Notes under the pieces: generated by a model
The model's database searches: none
What the model was told of the DNA's origin: nothing
The model's input: the letters and a program-made list of their open reading frames with translations, nothing else
From: Rhizobiaceae bacterium
GTDB taxonomy: Bacteria; Pseudomonadota; Alphaproteobacteria; Rhizobiales; Rhizobiaceae
Direction of reading: 5' to 3'
Assembly (NCBI GenBank): GCA_016742175.1
Contig: JACVCH010000005.1
Location: 62,001 to 126,000, forward strand
Length of the DNA stretch: 64,000 bases
Program-made: the position numbers and the translations under genes
Shown here: positions 54,093 through 62,169 of the stretch, piece after piece
Layout of the letters: the number at the start of each line of letters is the position of its first letter
Position numbering within the stretch: the stretch's first letter is position 1

Positions 54093-55778
54093 ATGAACTC
54101 GGCTGAAAGATGGCCCGTCGACAGGGGGTTCGCGAAAACCGCCCTTGGCAGCCTGCACTACGTCCGCCAAGGCGCAGGTCCCGCGCTGGTCATGCTCCAC
54201 GCCGCGCCCTGTTCGGCCAAGGTCATGGAGCCTCTCCAAGCCGAGTGGGCCGATCATTTCACCACCTTCGCCTTCGACCTTCCGGGCTTCGGCCTATCCG
54301 ATGCACCGGCCACTGACCGGGTCGAAACCCATCATCTGGCGGATGCGGTCGCGGCGGCGATCACCGCGCTCGGCCTCGGCAAGGTCACGCTCTACGGTCG
54401 CCATACCGGCGCCGGCGTTGCGGTCGAGATCGCAAGGCGTCATCCCGATCTGTGCGCCTTCGTCCTGACCGACGGCTATCCGGTCTTCGCCAATCCCTAT
54501 GACGAGGAGCGCTTGGCGGAATACCTGACGCCGATCGAGCCCGTCTGGGACGGCAGCCATTTGACATGGACCTGGTTCCGCTATCGCGAGCAGCACATGT
54601 TCTGGCCGTGGGACCGGCCGGCCCTCGCCAGCCGCGCGGACACCGACCTCCCGGACCTCGACTTTCTCCATCGCGGAACGGTCGAGCTTCTGGAGGCGCG
54701 CGAATCCTACCAACGCGTCTATGCGTCGGCGTTCCGGCACCCCGGCCTCGCCGTCATCGACGAGGTCGAGGTGCCCGTCTGCTACGGCAACCGTCCGGGC
54801 GACAGCCAGCACAAGACCGTGCGGCTTTACCCCGATCACGCCTGGGTCCATGTCTTCTCGCGCGACCCGGACGAGGCCGCCGCCGAGGAGCTGCAGATCC
54901 TGCGCGCGCATGGCCGGTCCGACCCGGCGCCAGCGTTTCGCGGTCCGTCGATCCATGGACGGTCGACGCTGCGCGACTACATCCCCGACGCGCTGGCGCC
55001 GATCTACACGCGGGCAGCCGGGCTCGACCGCGACGGCACGCCGCTTCTCGTCCTCCACGACCTCCCCGGCGGCATCGATCTCCACCTTGACGACATCGAC
55101 CGGCTCGGCCGGACGCGGCCCGTCCTCGGCTTCGACTTCCTCGGCAACGGCAATTCCCGCGTCGCGCGCGATTTTGTCACGTCCATCGAAGCCTATGCCG
55201 AACAGATCGAACGCGTTCTCGGCCATCTCGGCTGGGAAAAAATCCACCTCCTTGCGAACGGAACTTCGGCGGCCGTCGCTGCGGAGTTCGCATCGCGTCA
55301 CCCGGAGCGAGTCGCAAAAATCGCATTCCGATCGCCGCCGCTGATCGAACCCGATCCGGCCTTCGCCGCCGCCTACGCGCCTGACACCTCGCCCGAATGG
55401 TCGGGCGGCAACCTGTTGAAACTCTGGCACCATCTGCGCGACCAGGAACTCTGGTGGCCGTGGTTCGAGCGCAGGATCGGCAATGCGAAGAAGACCGAGC
55501 CGCGCATCGACCCGGAAGCGCTACAGCGCCGTGCGCTGGTCCTCTTAAAGCAGCCCTGGCACTACCAGGCGATCTGGCGTGCCGTGCTCGAATACGACCT
55601 TCCGACCCGCCTGCCGAAGGTGACCCATCCTGCCACGGTCGTCAGCGAACCCCGCGACATCTTCGCCTTCGCCGCGCCGCGCGCCGCCGCTTCGCTCGGC
55701 AGCGGGCCGGTCATGGACCTCTCCGATCCCGACGCGCTCGACCGTCTCGGCGCGTGGTTCGACGCGCCGCGTCAGTAG
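54093..55778 (+). CDS. Tandem alpha/beta-hydrolase protein with replaced nucleophiles
   Basis: A 561-residue protein made of two alpha/beta-hydrolase-like halves (about 1-280 and 300-561). In the first half the oxyanion region is LHAAPCSAK, FDLPGFGLSD is intact, and the nucleophile elbow reads YGRHTGAG, placing His104 where Ser is expected. In the second half the elbow reads LLANGTSAAV (Gly390 at that place). Neither half keeps G-x-S-x-G. WPWD and WPWF repeats in both halves show internal duplication. It may be a lyase, binding protein or hydrolase with a different mechanism. ATG at 54093 is chosen over TTG at 54063. Its 3' end overlaps the bicupin gene by 7 bases. Confidence 0.8.
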   Translation: MNSAERWPVDRGFAKTALGSLHYVRQGAGPALVMLHAAPCSAKVMEPLQAEWADHFTTFAFDLPGFGLSDAPATDRVETHHLADAVAAAITALGLGKVTLYGRHTGAGVAVEIARRHPDLCAFVLTDGYPVFANPYDEERLAEYLTPIEPVWDGSHLTWTWFRYREQHMFWPWDRPALASRADTDLPDLDFLHRGTVELLEARESYQRVYASAFRHPGLAVIDEVEVPVCYGNRPGDSQHKTVRLYPDHAWVHVFSRDPDEAAAEELQILRAHGRSDPAPAFRGPSIHGRSTLRDYIPDALAPIYTRAAGLDRDGTPLLVLHDLPGGIDLHLDDIDRLGRTRPVLGFDFLGNGNSRVARDFVTSIEAYAEQIERVLGHLGWEKIHLLANGTSAAVAAEFASRHPERVAKIAFRSPPLIEPDPAFAAAYAPDTSPEWSGGNLLKLWHHLRDQELWWPWFERRIGNAKKTEPRIDPEALQRRALVLLKQPWHYQAIWRAVLEYDLPTRLPKVTHPATVVSEPRDIFAFAAPRAAASLGSGPVMDLSDPDALDRLGAWFDAPRQ

Positions 55779-56599
55779 CGGGACGGGCGGGGCACCGGTG
55801 CACCGGCCGCTCGCAGCTTCTCCGGCAGGATCGGCTGGTGAGTCGGGAAGAAGCTGAACGGATCGGCATCTTCCCAGAAGGTTTCCTGGCGGCCGCCAAG
55901 GCCACGAAACAGGATCAGCGCGCCGGTCGGCGATCCGTAGGGGCCGTGCTTTTCCATCGGCGGCCGGAAGCAGTACGCGCCGGCCTGCATCGTTCCCAAC
56001 TCGCCAGCCAGTTCGCCGGACAGAAGGAAGAATTCCTGCACGATCGGATGGCGCTCGGCGCGTTCGCCGCGGCGAAAGGCGATGGTCGCCGTGATGTAGG
56101 TCGTCTCGCCCGTAACCGGGTCTTCGCGCAGCACGCGCATGCGCGCCCCGGCCTTCATTTCGCCCAGCCCGAACTTGTCGAAATCACCGTCCCATTGGCC
56201 GGACGAGACGTCGACATGGCGGACCAAGCGACTGGCGACCACGGCCGCGTCCGTCTCGACACCTTCCGGCCGAGCGTCGGATCGGAAATAGAGAAGATGC
56301 GCCCCGCGCGGCGACGTGATCGCGTTCTCGTCAAATCCGCTCGGCAGGAACGCATACGCGTTCTCGCCGTAGCGCACACTCCCGATATCGATCTCGCCGT
56401 CGAGGATGTAGAGTTCCTCGTCGAACGCCAATGCCGCGGTGTCCCGTGCCGCACCCGTTGGAATTTCGAGCACGCAGCTCAACGCACCGGATGCGTCGTC
56501 GCGGCTCAGCACCTTCATGCGCGCGCCGTTCAGGCCGAGCGGAGCGGCGTCTTCCCACGCCAGATGCTGCGCTTGGACGAAATCGATATGTGGACGCAT
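55772..56599 (-). CDS. Bicupin protein (ChrR-like/DUF4437-like)
   Basis: A 275-residue protein with two cupin barrels. The first spans about 40-110 (ALAFDEELYILDGEIDIG, AFLPSGFDEN) and the second about 170-245 (HPIVQEFFLLSGELAGEL, FRPPMEKHGPYG). The second barrel has histidines at the usual metal positions; the first is less clear. Such bicupins can be metal-dependent hydrolases or dioxygenases. Ureidoglycine aminohydrolase is also a bicupin, but the sequence opening and partners do not fit that pathway. It is divergent from the solute-binding protein gene across operator copy 4. Confidence 0.75.
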   Translation of the reverse strand: MRPHIDFVQAQHLAWEDAAPLGLNGARMKVLSRDDASGALSCVLEIPTGAARDTAALAFDEELYILDGEIDIGSVRYGENAYAFLPSGFDENAITSPRGAHLLYFRSDARPEGVETDAAVVASRLVRHVDVSSGQWDGDFDKFGLGEMKAGARMRVLREDPVTGETTYITATIAFRRGERAERHPIVQEFFLLSGELAGELGTMQAGAYCFRPPMEKHGPYGSPTGALILFRGLGGRQETFWEDADPFSFFPTHQPILPEKLRAAGAPVPRPSRY

Positions 56600-56667
56600 T
56601 CCCGTCTCCCTGCCTGCGATATCGGTTCGACAATGGCTATATCACTGCTTTCCATGTTCACAAAGAC

Positions 56668-56701
56668 AACTGTTGACAGTTTTCAGGCGTGGACCTAGGC
56701 T
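56668..56701 (+). promoter_or_regulatory. Island operator copy 4 (perfect) with binding-protein promoter
   Basis: AACTGTTGACAGTT at 56668-56681 is a perfect 6-2-6 palindrome. It contains TTGACA (56673-56678), then 17 bases and TAGGCT (56696-56701) as a -10. It lies 66 bases before the solute-binding protein ATG and 69 bases before the divergent bicupin ATG. Confidence 0.8.
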
Positions 56702-56746
56702 CAGCGTCATGGGGATCGTCCCGCATCGCGCAATGGGAGACGCTGA

Positions 56747-58249
56747 ATGACCTATTTTCGCAAGATATTGAACGGCATGGGGGCGGCCGCGCTTGCAGCC
56801 GCAATCCTCGCAGCGCCGACCGGCGCACTGGCCGCGCCCGAGACCATCGCCGTGGCGCTGCCGGGCGACTTCCCGGGCCTCGACCCGAGCAAGGACACCT
56901 CGCCGCTGGGCTTCAACTACCGGCTCAACGTCTTCGACGCGCTGACCGAACTGCAGCGCGACGGACAGATGAACCCGCGCCTCGCCGAGGAGTGGACCTT
57001 TTCCGAAGACCTGACGGAATGGACGTTCAAGCTGCGCGAGGGCGTGAAATTTCACGACGGCAGCCCGTTCAGCGCCGACGACGTCGTTTTCACCATCGAG
57101 CGTATCCTCGCCGACGAGGCGACCCCCGTCCGCACCTTCCTGAAGCTGGTGAAGTCGGTCGAGAAGGTCGACGACAACACGGTCAAGTTCACGCTGGTCC
57201 AGCCCTACGGCATCTTCCACCGCCAGATCAGCTACGTGAACATCATGTCGAAGACCTATTTCGATCAGGTCGGCGACGAGGGCTATGCCACCAAGCCGGT
57301 CGGCACGGGTCCCTACAAGCTGGTCGAGTGGGTCAAGGACGACCGCATGGTGCTCGAGGCCAACCCGGACTACTGGCGCGGCGCACCGGCGATCAAGCAG
57401 GCGACCTACCGTCCAATCCCGTCGGAGGCGAGCCGCGCCTCGGCGCTCCTGTCCGGCGAGGTCGATCTCGTGCCGGCGCTGCCGCCGTCGCTGATGGACC
57501 AGCTCAAGTCCTCCCCCGAGCTCACGGTCGACGTCGCGCCCGGTTTCCGCGTGATCTTCGCCGCGTTCAACGTCAACACCCCGCCGCTCGACAACCCGCT
57601 CATCCGCGAGGCGATCGACAAGGCCATCGACCGAAAGGCCATCGCCGAGCAGTTGCTGCGCGGGCTCGGCAAGCCGACCGGCATCATGGTCCCGCCGATG
57701 AACATCGGCTACGATTCCTCCTTCACGCCCGTCGAATACGATGCCGAGGCCGCGAAGGCGCTCGTCGAGGAAGCCGGCTACAATGGCGAGGTCATCTCGA
57801 TCCAGTATCCGAACAACAACATCGTCATGGCGAACGAGGTCGTGCAGGCGATCGCCGGCTACATGACGGCGGTCGGCCTGAAGGTCGAGATCAAGCCGAT
57901 GGAATTCACCGGCTTCTTCCCGCTCTGGCTGCAGTCGAAGCTCGACAGCATGTACTTCTTCGCCTTCGGCTCGTCGCAATACCATGCCGAGACCGTACTG
58001 ACGACGATGTACGAGGAAGGCTCGCACGCCTACAAGGTCGATCCCGAAATCGACCGGCTCCTGAAGGAGCAGCGCACGCTGACGGACCCGGCCGAGCAGA
58101 CGAAGCTGATTGCCGACGCCTTCCGGCGCAGCAACGAGAACCGCTATCATCTGCCGCTCTATGACGAGATGCAGGCCTTCGGCGTGAAGGCGGAGATCGA
58201 CTACACGCCCTGGCCGGACGGCTTCGTGCGCCTCTACGATTTCAAATAG
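56747..58249 (+). CDS. Family 5 extracellular solute-binding protein
   Basis: A 500-residue periplasmic binding protein of the dipeptide/opine/nickel class. A signal peptide ends near LAAPTGALAA-PE (about residue 30). SBP_bac_5 features follow: ADDVVFTIERI, GTGPYKLVEW, EANPDYWRG and LIREAIDKAIDRKAI. It lacks a lipobox. GGGAGA is 6 bases before the ATG. It must serve the DppBC-like permeases encoded at 47062-50899, about 6 kb away. Its last 40 residues closely match the partial protein at the right edge, so the island has two related binding proteins. Confidence 0.94.
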   Translation: MTYFRKILNGMGAAALAAAILAAPTGALAAPETIAVALPGDFPGLDPSKDTSPLGFNYRLNVFDALTELQRDGQMNPRLAEEWTFSEDLTEWTFKLREGVKFHDGSPFSADDVVFTIERILADEATPVRTFLKLVKSVEKVDDNTVKFTLVQPYGIFHRQISYVNIMSKTYFDQVGDEGYATKPVGTGPYKLVEWVKDDRMVLEANPDYWRGAPAIKQATYRPIPSEASRASALLSGEVDLVPALPPSLMDQLKSSPELTVDVAPGFRVIFAAFNVNTPPLDNPLIREAIDKAIDRKAIAEQLLRGLGKPTGIMVPPMNIGYDSSFTPVEYDAEAAKALVEEAGYNGEVISIQYPNNNIVMANEVVQAIAGYMTAVGLKVEIKPMEFTGFFPLWLQSKLDSMYFFAFGSSQYHAETVLTTMYEEGSHAYKVDPEIDRLLKEQRTLTDPAEQTKLIADAFRRSNENRYHLPLYDEMQAFGVKAEIDYTPWPDGFVRLYDFK

Positions 58250-58264
58250 GACTGGGGCAGTCCG

Positions 58265-58297
58265 GGCGGGGCGGTTCGCTGCCCCGCCGCATTTTTT
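58265..58297 (+). terminator. Terminator after the solute-binding protein gene
   Basis: A stem of about 10 bp (58265-58274 with 58279-58288, loop TTCG, one G-T pair) is followed by CGCA-less spacing and TTTTTT at 58292-58297. The CoA ligase gene starts 21 bases later on the same strand without an obvious separate promoter, so the terminator is probably partial and raises the ratio of binding protein to enzyme. Confidence 0.82.
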
Positions 58298-58317
58298 GAA
58301 GACAACTGGATAGTTCG

Positions 58318-59700
58318 ATGCAGATCCAAGCCGGCACCTTCACCCTGCCCGACATGCTCCACCAGCCGTCCGAGGCGGTGGGCGCCTTGCAGGACGCTCT
58401 CCTGCAGAGAACGGTCGAGCTCTGCTACGAGCATCACCCCTACTATGCGAAGCTGATGCGCAGCGAGGGCATTCGGCCCGAGCACATCCGCAACCGCGAC
58501 GAATTGGAGCGCCTGCCGCCCTCCTCGAAGAAGGAGTTCCTGGCCGACCCCGAGGCCTTCCGCATGCGTCCCGAAGGTCTGCCGGGCAATGAGGGCACGC
58601 TGTGGAAAGTGCTCTATACGACCGGCACGACCACCGGCCGCCCCGCGCCGATCTACGTGACCGCGCACGACCATTTCGCCTACATGTATGCCTTCCAGGA
58701 CCGCAGGGACCTGATCGGACTTCGCGACACCGACCTGATCGCCAATCTTTTCCCGATGACCGGATTTCCGATGGGCGCTTATTCGCGCGCGGCCGACGAG
58801 GCCGGCGCCGTCGGCGCTGCCATCATGTTCGGCAATACCGGCCGCACCGACGCCATGTTCCCGGTCAACCGCAGCCTCGATGCGGCTGTCGCCGCCGCCG
58901 CGCGCCATCGCGTCACCGTGCTCTGGGGCGTTGCCGGCTTCGTCCGCCGCGTCCTGATGCGCGCGCAGGAACTCGGCGCGGATTTCTCCAGCGTCCGCAT
59001 GGTGATGACCACCGGCGAGGCATCGTCGCCGGCCATGCGCGAGGATTTCCGGCGCCGCATGCGCGAGCTCGGCTGCGCCGATACCGTCATCGTCAACCGC
59101 TACGGCTCGACCGAGCAGGGCGGCACGATGATCGAATGCTGCGAGGGCAGCGGCTTCCACTCCGGCCTGCCGGACCAGCTCTTCCACGAGGTCGTGGACG
59201 ACGAGACCGGCCGGCGCCTGCCCGACGGCACGCCCGGCATGCTCGCCGTCACCCATCTCAATCGCCGCGGCACGGTCTTCCTGCGCTACAAGGTCGGCGA
59301 TGTCGGCTCGCTCGACCATTCGCCCTGCCCGCATTGCGGGCGCACCTCCGTACGCTTGTCCTCGCGGCCGGTGCGCACCGGCGACATCATCAAGATCAAG
59401 GGCGCGCTGGTGAATCTCGGCAATCTGAAGGAGGAGTTCGACCGGATGCCCGGCGTCGACGAATACCAGATCGTCGTCACCTCGCAGGACCCGTCCGACC
59501 CGTTCTCCATGGACGACCTCGTCATCCGGCTCGCGCCGTCCGCGGATGCGCGCGACGGCATCGCCGCGCGCATGGCCGAGGAGGTGACGCGCCTCACCAA
59601 TCTGCGGCCGACGGTCGAGCTGGTCGAGCGCGACCAGATCTACGATCCGACCTCGCCGGCGAAGCCGAAGCGCATCGTCGACCTGCGGCAAGCGCGTTGA
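58318..59700 (+). CDS. PaaK-like acyl/aryl-CoA ligase
   Basis: A 460-residue adenylate-forming enzyme of the phenylacetate-CoA ligase type. The ATP loop is LYTTGTTTGRP (about 100-110), the YGSTEQGG motif is about 262, a four-Cys-like segment CPHCGRTS may bind zinc, and the C-terminal hinge is RTGDIIKIKGALVN. It should activate a carboxylate, possibly aromatic, as the CoA ester. The stop overlaps the TTG start of an enoyl-CoA hydratase gene by four bases, so the CoA ester is probably the next enzyme's substrate. Confidence 0.86.
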   Translation: MQIQAGTFTLPDMLHQPSEAVGALQDALLQRTVELCYEHHPYYAKLMRSEGIRPEHIRNRDELERLPPSSKKEFLADPEAFRMRPEGLPGNEGTLWKVLYTTGTTTGRPAPIYVTAHDHFAYMYAFQDRRDLIGLRDTDLIANLFPMTGFPMGAYSRAADEAGAVGAAIMFGNTGRTDAMFPVNRSLDAAVAAAARHRVTVLWGVAGFVRRVLMRAQELGADFSSVRMVMTTGEASSPAMREDFRRRMRELGCADTVIVNRYGSTEQGGTMIECCEGSGFHSGLPDQLFHEVVDDETGRRLPDGTPGMLAVTHLNRRGTVFLRYKVGDVGSLDHSPCPHCGRTSVRLSSRPVRTGDIIKIKGALVNLGNLKEEFDRMPGVDEYQIVVTSQDPSDPFSMDDLVIRLAPSADARDGIAARMAEEVTRLTNLRPTVELVERDQIYDPTSPAKPKRIVDLRQAR

Positions 59701-60419
59701 CGGGTGACGGCGTCGATCTCGTCGTCGAGGACGCCGTCGCCACGATCACGATCCGGCGCGAGGCGAGGCGCAACGCGCTCGGCCACCGCCATTTCGCCGA
59801 CCTCGTCCGTCTGCTCGATTGCGCCGACCGGGACGACGCCGTCGCCGTCATCGTCCTGACAGGCGCGGGCGACCGCGCGTTTTGCGCCGGTGCCGACATC
59901 AGTGCCGGGGAAGCCTTCTTCAAGAATATCGGCGAACGCCAGACCACGGGCCTCGGCGATTTCCTGCGCCGCGCGCATCGGCTGACCAAGCCGCTCGTCG
60001 GCCGCATCAACGGCCATTGCTATGCCGGCGGCGTCGGCCTGCTCGCCGCATGCGACATAGCCATCGCGGCCGACGACGCGCGCTTCGCCCTGCCGGAAAT
60101 CCGGCTCGGCCTGTTCCCCTTCGTCGTGCTGGCGGGGTTGCGCGGCAAGGTCGCTGCATCCTTCGCGACCGAACTCGCCGTCACCGGCGTGCCTGTCAGC
60201 GCCGAGCGCGCGGCGCTTATGGGCCTGATCAATGAAAGCGTGTCGCGCTCCGACCTCGACGCCGCCGTCGGGGCGCTTGCCGGCACCATCGCCACTCAGC
60301 CGCGCCGGGCCATGCAGAGCGGCCTGGCATCGCTTCGCCCGCTCGATGCCGCAGCCTTCGAAGCGGCTATTGCGCAGGCCGAGGAACAAACGCTCCGCCT
60401 CGCGGCAGCGCGTTCGTAA
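59697..60419 (+). CDS. Enoyl-CoA hydratase/isomerase family protein (TTG start)
   Basis: A 240-residue crotonase-fold enzyme. The oxyanion-hole segments are RAFCAGADIS (about 61-70) and NGHCYAGGVGLLAACD. The catalytic Glu position near LPEIRLG carries E as usual, and the second acidic residue is less clear. There is no ATG near the start; a TTG inside the ligase stop (TTGA) gives MTGDGVDLVVEDAVA, the normal length. It may hydrate or isomerise the CoA ester made by the ligase. Converges on an isochorismatase-fold gene 3 bases away. Confidence 0.84.
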   Translation: MTGDGVDLVVEDAVATITIRREARRNALGHRHFADLVRLLDCADRDDAVAVIVLTGAGDRAFCAGADISAGEAFFKNIGERQTTGLGDFLRRAHRLTKPLVGRINGHCYAGGVGLLAACDIAIAADDARFALPEIRLGLFPFVVLAGLRGKVAASFATELAVTGVPVSAERAALMGLINESVSRSDLDAAVGALAGTIATQPRRAMQSGLASLRPLDAAAFEAAIAQAEEQTLRLAAARS

Positions 60420-60422
60420 GCC

Positions 60423-61100
60423 TCAAATCTTCGAAAGCGCGTCCAGCGTCTCGTCGGTCGACATGACGTCGGCATACTTCGCCGACATGTCGAACAGGTT
60501 CACCAGGTGCGAGGTGTGCGACCGGTCGTAGACGGCGTCATGCGGCACCACCACCCGGTAATTGTAGGCGAAGGCGTCGACGACGCTGCCGCGCACGCAT
60601 CCGCTCGTCGTGCAGCCGGTCACGACCAGCGTGTCGACGGCATTGTTGATGAGATAGCTCGTCAGCGGCGTGCCGAAGAAGGCGCTCGGGTGTCGCTTAG
60701 GCAAAAGGATGTCGCCGGCGGCCGGCGCGACCGGCGGCACGAACTCGTAGCCCTTGGCGGCCACGCCCATCAGCGCCGGCACCTTGTCGGCGAGGCGCCC
60801 CGTATCGAACGCTTCCTTCGGCGCGACGTAAGGGTAGATCACCGGCCAGCCGTTCTTGCGGAACACCGGCAGCAGCTTTTCGATCTGGCTGACGGCCTTC
60901 CAGCCGACCTCGCCGCAGGAGGTCGGGAACTCCTTGATCGAGTCCCAGAACGGCTTGGGTTCGGTTCCGATCGTGCGGTACTGGACGTCGATGATGAGAA
61001 GCGCCGGCCGCGTGCCGATCCCCGACCGCTTGCCGAACCCGGCGGCCTCGTAGGCCTTGCGCTCGTCGAGGCTGATTACGTCATCCCAGATCGCCGTCAT
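60423..61100 (-). CDS. Isochorismatase-fold cysteine hydrolase 1 (N-carbamoylsarcosine amidase-like)
   Basis: A 225-residue cysteine hydrolase with the triad Asp in LLIIDVQ, Lys in LPKRHPSAFFGTPL and Cys in VTGCTTSGCVRGS. The cis-peptide and specificity regions resemble N-carbamoylsarcosine amidase and nicotinamidase-type amidases more than true isochorismatase. It should cleave a C-N bond, for example a carbamoyl or amide. Starts at 61115 or 61100 are both possible; 61100 has GGGA upstream and a family-like N-terminus. It is transcribed alone from a promoter under operator copy 5. Confidence 0.88.
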   Translation of the reverse strand: MTAIWDDVISLDERKAYEAAGFGKRSGIGTRPALLIIDVQYRTIGTEPKPFWDSIKEFPTSCGEVGWKAVSQIEKLLPVFRKNGWPVIYPYVAPKEAFDTGRLADKVPALMGVAAKGYEFVPPVAPAAGDILLPKRHPSAFFGTPLTSYLINNAVDTLVVTGCTTSGCVRGSVVDAFAYNYRVVVPHDAVYDRSHTSHLVNLFDMSAKYADVMSTDETLDALSKI

Positions 61101-61133
61101 GTCGTCGCGTCCCATGTGCAAGGTTTGCAAACA

Positions 61134-61166
61134 TGATTAGCACCGCAGGCCATATTGTCAACAGTT
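61134..61166 (-). promoter_or_regulatory. Island operator copy 5 with amidase promoter
   Basis: TATTGTCAACAGTT at 61153-61166. On the minus strand it provides TTGACA (61156-61161), then 16 bases and TAATCA (61134-61139), pointing at the isochorismatase-fold gene about 35 bases away. Confidence 0.73.
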
Positions 61167-61304
61167 CACAATTTGAGTTATGATGCCTTCGAGGAATACG
61201 CCGCCCGTTCACGTCCGGGCCGGATGCAAGTCTGGTGGATGACGGTGCCGCCTGCACGATCTTTGGCCAGTCGGCGTTGGCATTCGGTGCGTTTTCGGGC
61301 ATCT

Positions 61305-61318
61305 GTTTGTAGACAGTC
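61305..61318. promoter_or_regulatory. Island operator copy 6 (degenerate) before gntR
   Basis: GTTTGTAGACAGTC keeps the right half-site (GACAGT) and TGT of the left half. It lies 64 bases before the GntR gene, so it may mediate autoregulation; it is the weakest of the seven copies. Confidence 0.5.
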
Positions 61319-61381
61319 AACGCACAGATTATTCGGCTCCGGACCGCAAATCGCCGTCTTATCGCATCGAGGAACCGCACA

Positions 61382-62092
61382 ATGAGCAACATGCAGCCAA
61401 TCGTGAGCACATCCTTGAGTGCCGAGGCGTTCGACAAGGTCGTCGAGGCGATCACGTCCGGCGAGTTCGATCCCGGCCAGCGCCTGTCCGAGGCAGAGCT
61501 TGCCCGCAATCTCGGCATCAGCCGCGGTCCGCTGCGCGAAGCGCTCGGCCGGCTGGAGGGCAAGCTCGTCAAGCGCACCCCGCGCATCGGCGTGCACGTT
61601 ATCTCCTTCGCGAAGGAAGACCTGGAATCGCTCTTCCTGACCCGCGAGGCCCTCGAAGGCATGGCGGCGCGGCTGGCTGCCGAGCGCATGACCGACGAGC
61701 AGCTCAAGGATTTGCGGGCGCTGCTCGACACCCACGCCCACCAGCCGGAACTGGCCGCCGGCGAGGCCTATGTCCAGCGCTCGCGCGACGAGGACTTTCA
61801 CTTCTCCATCATCCGCGGCGCCAAGAGCGAGCGCCTGGAGCGGCTGCTGATGGACGAGATCTACTACCAGCTTCGCATCCACCGCCGCAAATCGAGCACG
61901 CAGGCCGGCCGCGCCAAGGCGGCGCTCAACGAGCACGTCCAGATCGTCCAGGCACTGGAAAGCCGCGACCCCGACCAGGCGGAAGCGGCAATGCGCACCC
62001 ATGTGCGCAACGCCCGGTTCAGCTCGATCGCGGCGATCGCGCAGGAACAGCCTGCGCCGGCCGCGGCGGGAAAGCGCACGGCGGTCGCCTGA
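61382..62092 (+). CDS. GntR/FCD-family regulator, probable regulator of the island
   Basis: A 236-residue regulator. The winged helix (about 10-75) has LARNLGISRGPLREALGRLEG; the FCD domain (85-215) has the metal-binding pattern around EDFHFSIIRGA and LNEHVQIVQAL. FCD members bind carboxylic acids and usually repress adjacent catabolic genes. It is the only regulator gene inside 44-64 kb, and seven copies of one palindrome occur in the promoters around it, including before its own gene. A strong terminator follows. Confidence 0.9.
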   Translation: MSNMQPIVSTSLSAEAFDKVVEAITSGEFDPGQRLSEAELARNLGISRGPLREALGRLEGKLVKRTPRIGVHVISFAKEDLESLFLTREALEGMAARLAAERMTDEQLKDLRALLDTHAHQPELAAGEAYVQRSRDEDFHFSIIRGAKSERLERLLMDEIYYQLRIHRRKSSTQAGRAKAALNEHVQIVQALESRDPDQAEAAMRTHVRNARFSSIAAIAQEQPAPAAAGKRTAVA

Positions 62093-62119
62093 ACGATCCG
62101 GCAAGTCCCAAAAGCCAGC

Positions 62120-62148
62120 AAGGCCGCGTCCCAAGGGCGCGGCCTTTT
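62120..62148 (+). terminator. Terminator of the gntR gene
   Basis: Perfect 9-bp arms 62120-62128 and 62138-62146 with a 9-base loop, running into TTTT. The same stem can also end the convergent amidohydrolase transcript. Confidence 0.85.
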
Positions 62149-62169
62149 CAGTTGGCGAGACGCTTCTGC

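Noticed and set aside
55772-56599. Bicupin as (S)-ureidoglycine aminohydrolase of allantoin breakdown
   Set aside because: The cyclic amidohydrolase and bicupin together suggested it, but there is no allantoate amidohydrolase or ureidoglycolate enzyme, and the N-terminus resembles ChrR-like cupins instead.
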